From the NCBI GenBank assembly GCA_038324085.1, contig JBBQHP010000007.1, forward strand, positions 97,887 to 161,886: DNA of 64,000 bases, given 5' to 3'. The DNA comes from Ga0077523 sp038324085 (GTDB lineage: Bacteria; Pseudomonadota; Gammaproteobacteria; Burkholderiales; Ga0077523). Shown one piece after another: positions 60,283 through 64,000 of the stretch (its first letter is position 1; every line of letters begins with the position of its first letter). A program made the position numbers and the translations under genes. Under the pieces are notes generated by a model. It was not told where the DNA came from. It saw only the letters and a list, made by a program, of their open reading frames with translations, and did not search any database.

Positions 60283-61509
60283 ATGCCCAGAACGGTCATC
60301 AGCGTAGATCGATCGAAGTCGCCGCAGAACCAGCCGGAGCCGGTCATCGTCAACCGCTGGCATCCCGATACTCCCATGTACGCGCAGGTGAAACCCGGCG
60401 AGGACTTTCGGGTCGAGACGTTCGCGTGGGATGGCGCCCAGATCGGCAACAACGACAGCGCCAACGACATTCGCGACTGCAACCTGATGCCCTGCCACCA
60501 TCTGTCGGGTGCCGTTGCAATCGAAGGTGCCGAACCGGGCGACCTGCTGGTCGTGGATATTCTCGACATCGGACCGTTCCGGGATCAGGAATGGGGCTAC
60601 ACCGGTATCTTCCCGACCGACAACGGTGCCAGTTTCCTGACCGATCTGTTTCCCGAGCCGCGCAAGGCCGTGTGGGATTTCCACGGCATCTACGCGACCT
60701 CGCGGCATGTGCCCAACGTGCGCTTCGCGGGCATCACGCATCCGGGCATCGTGGGCTGCATTCCTTCGGCCGAATTGCTGAAGACCTGGAACGATCGGGA
60801 ACGCGCGCTCATCGCGACCAATCCCAACCGCGTACCGCCGCTGGCACTGCCGCCCGATCCCAATGGGGTCATCCTGGGGAGCCTGAAAGGCGAGGCATTG
60901 AAGAAAGCGGCGATGGAGGCGGCCCGCACCATTCCCCCGCGCGAGCACGGCGGCAATTGCGACATCAAGAATCTGTCCCGGGGCAGCCGCGTCTACCTCC
61001 CGGTCTATGTCAAGGGGGCCGGCTTGGTCACGGGGGACTTCCATTTCTCCCAGGGCGACGGCGAGATCACGTTCTGCGGCGCGATCGAGATGGGCGGCTG
61101 GATCGACTTCGGCGTCGATCTCATCAAGGGCGGTTGCCGCAAATACGGCATCACCCAGGCGATGTTCGAGACCAGCCCCGTGGACCCGAAGTACGGCGAG
61201 TTCCTGGTCTTCGAGGGTATCTCGGTCGAGGACGACGGCACCCAGCGCTACAACGACACCACGCTGGCCTATCGCCGCGCCTGCATCCATGCCATCAACT
61301 ACCTGAAGAACTTCGGCTTCACGGGTGAGCAGGCCTACACCATCCTCAGCACGGCGCCGGTCGAAGGTCGCGTGAGCGGCGTGGTGGATATTCCCAACGC
61401 GTGCGTATCGCTCTACATCCCGACGGCCATCTTCGATTTCGACATCCGTCCGAACTCGCAAGGCCCGAGCAAGAAGGTGGGCGCCGGCGATCTGGCGCGC
61501 GCCTCCTAG
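60283..61509 (+). CDS. fmdA: formamidase/acetamidase
   Basis: The 408-residue protein is a full FmdA/AmdA: NRWHPDTPMYAQVKPGEDFRVET, NLMPCHHLSGAVAIEGAEPGDLLVVDILDI, REHGGNCDIKNLSRGSRVYLPVYVKGA and the SQGDGEITFCGAIEMGG segment. It hydrolyses formamide (or acetamide) to the acid and ammonia in the cytoplasm. AGGAGACAGCC fixes the ATG at 60283. fmdB follows after 61 bp. Ammonia release suits the nearby ureide and nicotinamide hydrolases. Confidence 0.95.
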   Translation: MPRTVISVDRSKSPQNQPEPVIVNRWHPDTPMYAQVKPGEDFRVETFAWDGAQIGNNDSANDIRDCNLMPCHHLSGAVAIEGAEPGDLLVVDILDIGPFRDQEWGYTGIFPTDNGASFLTDLFPEPRKAVWDFHGIYATSRHVPNVRFAGITHPGIVGCIPSAELLKTWNDRERALIATNPNRVPPLALPPDPNGVILGSLKGEALKKAAMEAARTIPPREHGGNCDIKNLSRGSRVYLPVYVKGAGLVTGDFHFSQGDGEITFCGAIEMGGWIDFGVDLIKGGCRKYGITQAMFETSPVDPKYGEFLVFEGISVEDDGTQRYNDTTLAYRRACIHAINYLKNFGFTGEQAYTILSTAPVEGRVSGVVDIPNACVSLYIPTAIFDFDIRPNSQGPSKKVGAGDLARAS

Positions 61510-61570
61510 CAACCGCCGCGGGCGAGTGCGGCCGACATGCCGCGCTCGCCGCTCACGATCCAGGTGCCCC

Positions 61571-61912
61571 ATGCCTCTCTACGACTACCACTGCGAATCC
61601 TGCGGACCGTTCCGGCAGTTCCGTGCCATTCGCGATCGTGCCGCCCCGGTGGATTGCGAACACTGCGGTGCGCCGGCCGTACGCTTGCTGACCGCGCCGC
61701 AATTGAACCTGATGTCGCACAACAACCGGATCGCCGAGACCCGCAACGAGAAAAGCGCCCACGAACCCGATGTCGTCACCATGGTGGGTCATGGCGACGG
61801 GCATCGGGCCGAGCCGAAGAAGCCCAGGGCGGCCCACCACCACCACGGCAGCGGATCGCACGGACATTCGCACGGCCCGCAGGCGCACCGACCGTGGATG
61901 GTGGGTCACTGA
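61571..61912 (+). CDS. fmdB: FmdB-type zinc-ribbon protein with His-rich tail
   Basis: The 113-residue protein has the FmdB zinc ribbon (about 1-45): YHCESCG and CEHCGAPA form the Cys4 site. A polar linker follows. The last 25 residues are His/Gly-rich (AAHHHHGSGSHGHSHGPQAH), which the core family does not need and which looks like a Ni or Zn binding tail. fmdB was first described next to formamidase as a possible regulator. It probably shares a transcript with fmdA. Confidence 0.9.
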   Translation: MPLYDYHCESCGPFRQFRAIRDRAAPVDCEHCGAPAVRLLTAPQLNLMSHNNRIAETRNEKSAHEPDVVTMVGHGDGHRAEPKKPRAAHHHHGSGSHGHSHGPQAHRPWMVGH

Positions 61913-62072
61913 AATACTTCGCGCTACGGCGCTGGTAGCTGCGCCGGCGCGTTCAACGGGGTGCCCAGGCTCCGCTGAACTCAGCCGACGCGATCGGCTG
62001 CCGGAAAGCCAGGCCTCGCTGCCGAAGATCTCGCGCCGCGCGGAGTAACCCAGCAGACCGGCGTGCCCGGGC

Positions 62073-62528
62073 ATGCTGTCGATCACGAGCCGGGTTTGCC
62101 GGTCGAGTTCGGCGCGTTGCCTCGTGTTGATGAGTTCGCTGCTGGCGTTCCATGGCGTCCCGTGGGCGGCCAACTACGCCGCGACCAAGGCCTACGTGCA
62201 ATCCCTGGCGGAAGGACTGCGCGTGGAACTGGCCCCGCTCGGTGTCGACGTGATTGCGTCCGCGCCGGGACCGATCGCGAGCGGGTTCGCGCAACGGGCC
62301 GACCTGCATATGGCCCAGACCCTCGAGCCGGATGTGGTGGCCCGCGTCACTCTCACTGCGCTGGGGCGAAAAGGCACGGTAAGGCCCGGTTGGTTGTCCA
62401 AACTGCTCGGCTGGTCTCTGGCCGCCCTGCCTCGCTGGGGCCAGGTGATGGTGATCACCCCGATCATGAAAGGCATGACGGCGCACCAGGGCCGAGGCCG
62501 CCCCGCGCATGATCGACCGGCGCGCTGA
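62073..62528 (+). pseudogene. truncated short-chain dehydrogenase (C-terminal half only)
   Basis: From about 62123 the frame reads VLMSSLLAFHGVPWAANYAATKAYV, the SDR catalytic Ser and YxxxK region. LAEGLRVELAPLGVDVIASAPGPIASGF and the C-terminal part follow. The N-terminal NAD(P)-binding half (about 130 residues, TGxxxGxG) is absent. What precedes it is unrelated sequence, so the gene is broken at about 62.11-62.13 kb. It lies 72 bp ahead of a TetR-type gene, a common pairing of regulator and SDR. Confidence 0.8.
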
Positions 62529-62600
62529 GGTGAGGCTTGTGGCGGCGAGCGGCCGGCTCGTGGTAGCTTCCGAGGCCGTAGAGTCGGACCCCGGAACCGG

Positions 62601-63218
62601 ATGCCGAGAAAGCGCAAGACACCCGCTGCACCGCTGGAATTGCGCGAAGCCTGCGTCATCGCGGCACGCGAAGTCATCGCCGAGGAGGGCGTGGAAAATC
62701 TGAGCCTGCGCGACGTGGCACGCAGGCTGGGCGTGTCCCACCAGGCACCCTACAAGCACTATGCGAGTCGCGACCACTTGCTGGCGGAAGTGGTGCGTCG
62801 GTGCTTCGAAGGTTTTGCGGCCCATCTGGATGCCCGCCAGCACTTCGACGATCCGGCGGAAGACCTGAAGTCCCTGGGCCTGCGGTATCTGAGCTACGCC
62901 AGCCAGCGCCCGTTGGAGTATCGCTTGATGTTCGGCACGCCATGGCCCGCGTCCGCGGAACATCCCGATCTGGTCCGGGATGCGGTCCACGCCTTCGACA
63001 TCCTCCGCCAGGTATTGCGGCGCGTGCACGGCACTGCGGTGGCCGGGCAGGACCGCGTGGACTTCGATGCACTCTTCGTCTGGTCTTCGATGCATGGACT
63101 GGCCGGCGTGATGAACGGCGAGTGCATAGGCAGGCTCGACCTCTCCCCCAAGGTCTTCGACGAGGCCTCGGCACACATCATGGACATGGTCGAGCGGGGT
63201 TTGCGCTCGGCCCGCTAG
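62601..63218 (+). CDS. TetR-family transcriptional regulator
   Basis: The 205-residue protein has an N-terminal TetR HTH (about 13-60, IAAREVIAEEGVENLSLRDVARRLGVSHQAPYKHYASRDHLLAEV) and a WHG-type C-terminal ligand domain (about 85-200, LSYASQRPLEYRLMFGTPWP). Ligand unknown. The truncated SDR just upstream on the same strand may have been its target or partner gene. No ribosome binding site better than a weak GGA was seen. Confidence 0.92.
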   Translation: MPRKRKTPAAPLELREACVIAAREVIAEEGVENLSLRDVARRLGVSHQAPYKHYASRDHLLAEVVRRCFEGFAAHLDARQHFDDPAEDLKSLGLRYLSYASQRPLEYRLMFGTPWPASAEHPDLVRDAVHAFDILRQVLRRVHGTAVAGQDRVDFDALFVWSSMHGLAGVMNGECIGRLDLSPKVFDEASAHIMDMVERGLRSAR

Positions 63219-63292
63219 CGGCGACGAAGGCGGCATGGCGGGGTCCGCCCCGCTACACTGGGCATCACGCCAACACTGCAGAGGGGAATCGC

Positions 63293-63715
63293 ATGACGAG
63301 CTACGTGGAAGGTGCGCTGGTCGCGGACGAGAAGATCGTCTACGTCGGACACGTGAGCCTCTGGTCGTTGTGGCTGCTGATCGTCGTCGGATTCGTCCTG
63401 CTCGCCGCCTTCGGACTGGGGCTGATCTTCTGGCTGGTCGCCTACGTCAAGTACAAGTCCACGGAACTCGCGATCACGAACCGGCGCGTCATCGCCAAGT
63501 TCGGATTCATCAGCCGGCGAACGATCGAGATCAATATCGCCAAGGTCGAGAGCATCCAGGTCGACCAGGGCATCCTCGGGCGCATTCTCGATTTCGGTAC
63601 GCTTGTCATCTCGGGCGCAGGCAATCCACAGGCACCGATTCCCGGGATCTCGGATCCGATGGCTTTCCGCAAGGCCTTCATGGAGGCGCAGGATCGTCCG
63701 AAGATCGGGGGCTGA
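63293..63715 (+). CDS. PH-domain (YdbS/YdbT-like) membrane protein
   Basis: The 140-residue protein has two adjacent membrane spans (about 23-52, SLWSLWLLIVVGFVLLAAFGLGLIFWLVAYV) and a bacterial PH domain (about 55-120, ELAITNRRVIAKFGFISRRTIEINIAKVESIQVDQGILGRILDFGTLVISGAG). Such proteins are small inner-membrane proteins of unknown function, sometimes linked to stress. GAGGGGAATCGC precedes the ATG. Confidence 0.88.
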   Translation: MTSYVEGALVADEKIVYVGHVSLWSLWLLIVVGFVLLAAFGLGLIFWLVAYVKYKSTELAITNRRVIAKFGFISRRTIEINIAKVESIQVDQGILGRILDFGTLVISGAGNPQAPIPGISDPMAFRKAFMEAQDRPKIGG

Positions 63716-64000
63716 CGGTGGCGGCCGCGTCGCGCGCCAGTCGAGGGGCCCGGCAGCTCCCCGTGCACGTATATCTGGCTGAAGCAACCAACTGGCCGGA
63801 CATCCAACGCCCCGAACGCCGCCGATCTCATGCACCGGTCGAACTGGTCGTAGCGGGTGCGATCCCCGATTTTCATCGATTCGTGACCGGCGTGCGGACG
63901 CTCGCCGCCGGCGAACCCTTCGTCGTCTGAGTCGTGGCCGGGGCCGGGGACGACCGGCCCCAGGCGCGCACCCCGGACCACGACCCCCAGCCCAACGCGC
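63716..64000. other. window end, no supported gene
   Basis: A plus-strand frame of 70 residues (GTG 63718 to 63930) is open but has weaker third-position GC than its neighbours and no recognised motif. Minus-strand frames are no better. Confidence 0.4.

Noticed and set aside
63718..63930. GTG-initiated 70-codon frame after the PH-domain gene
   Set aside because: No ribosome binding site, weak codon character and no motif.

Overview
The window is GC-rich chromosomal DNA (coding regions rich in G/C at third codon positions), with genes packed on both strands, frequent 4-bp start/stop overlaps and some GTG/TTG starts. The gene set (CsbD, DUF1328, YqjD/YqjE-type proteins, BON lipoproteins, Ku/LigD, a giant NdvB-type glucan synthase, CbpA/CbpM, HyuA/HyuB, a livHM-type transporter) suggests a free-living proteobacterium, most likely a betaproteobacterium. 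That placement is inferred from gene content only. I saw no rRNA, tRNA, CRISPR array, insertion sequence or prophage.

Region 1 (1-38 kb) is a large stress, envelope and DNA-repair stretch. It begins with a partial alpha/beta hydrolase, a DUF2177 membrane protein and a CPA1 cation/proton antiporter. Next come the two-gene NHEJ system (ku, ligD), a transglutaminase-like protease and a LuxR-type response regulator. A yqjD-yqjE-like operon precedes a 2,858-residue cyclic beta-glucan synthase. Then follow DUF1328, ferritin-like, BON and CsbD genes, a YihY-family protein, a second BON lipoprotein, an HPII-type catalase, an AsmA protein and a sugar-acid dehydratase. The second half (30-38 kb) holds small secreted or membrane proteins, a CheY-like protein, a second LuxR-type regulator divergent from a CHASE3 histidine kinase, a Cys-repeat protein, a second CsbD, an entericidin, a Crp/Fnr regulator, a third DUF1328 protein and an outer-membrane barrel.

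The main discovery candidate lies in the gaps of region 1. A palindrome close to GTAGG-N6-CCTAC recurs 75-175 nt upstream of many of these small stress genes and of both LuxR-type regulators. It resembles the GacA/UvrY box TGTAAG-N6-CTTACA, and the two regulators have almost identical recognition helices. This points to one envelope/oxidative-stress regulon that controls itself.

Region 2 (39-44 kb) holds fumC, a phospholipase-D/cardiolipin-synthase-like lipoprotein and cbpA-cbpM, followed by about 0.8 kb with no gene I can support.

Region 3 (44-64 kb) concerns uptake and hydrolysis of amides and cyclic ureides. It has a fused LivH-LivM permease with LivG and LivF, hyuA and hyuB, a Tat-exported nicotinamidase, formamidase (fmdA) and an FmdB zinc ribbon with a His-rich tail. 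Between hyuA and hyuB sits a lipid-remodelling cluster: psiF, a ceramidase-like membrane hydrolase, btaB, btaA (betaine-lipid synthesis) and a Cys-rich protein. btaA has no ATG/GTG/TTG start ahead of its essential N-terminus. The window closes with a CheY/hybrid-kinase pair, a truncated SDR gene, a TetR regulator and a PH-domain membrane protein.
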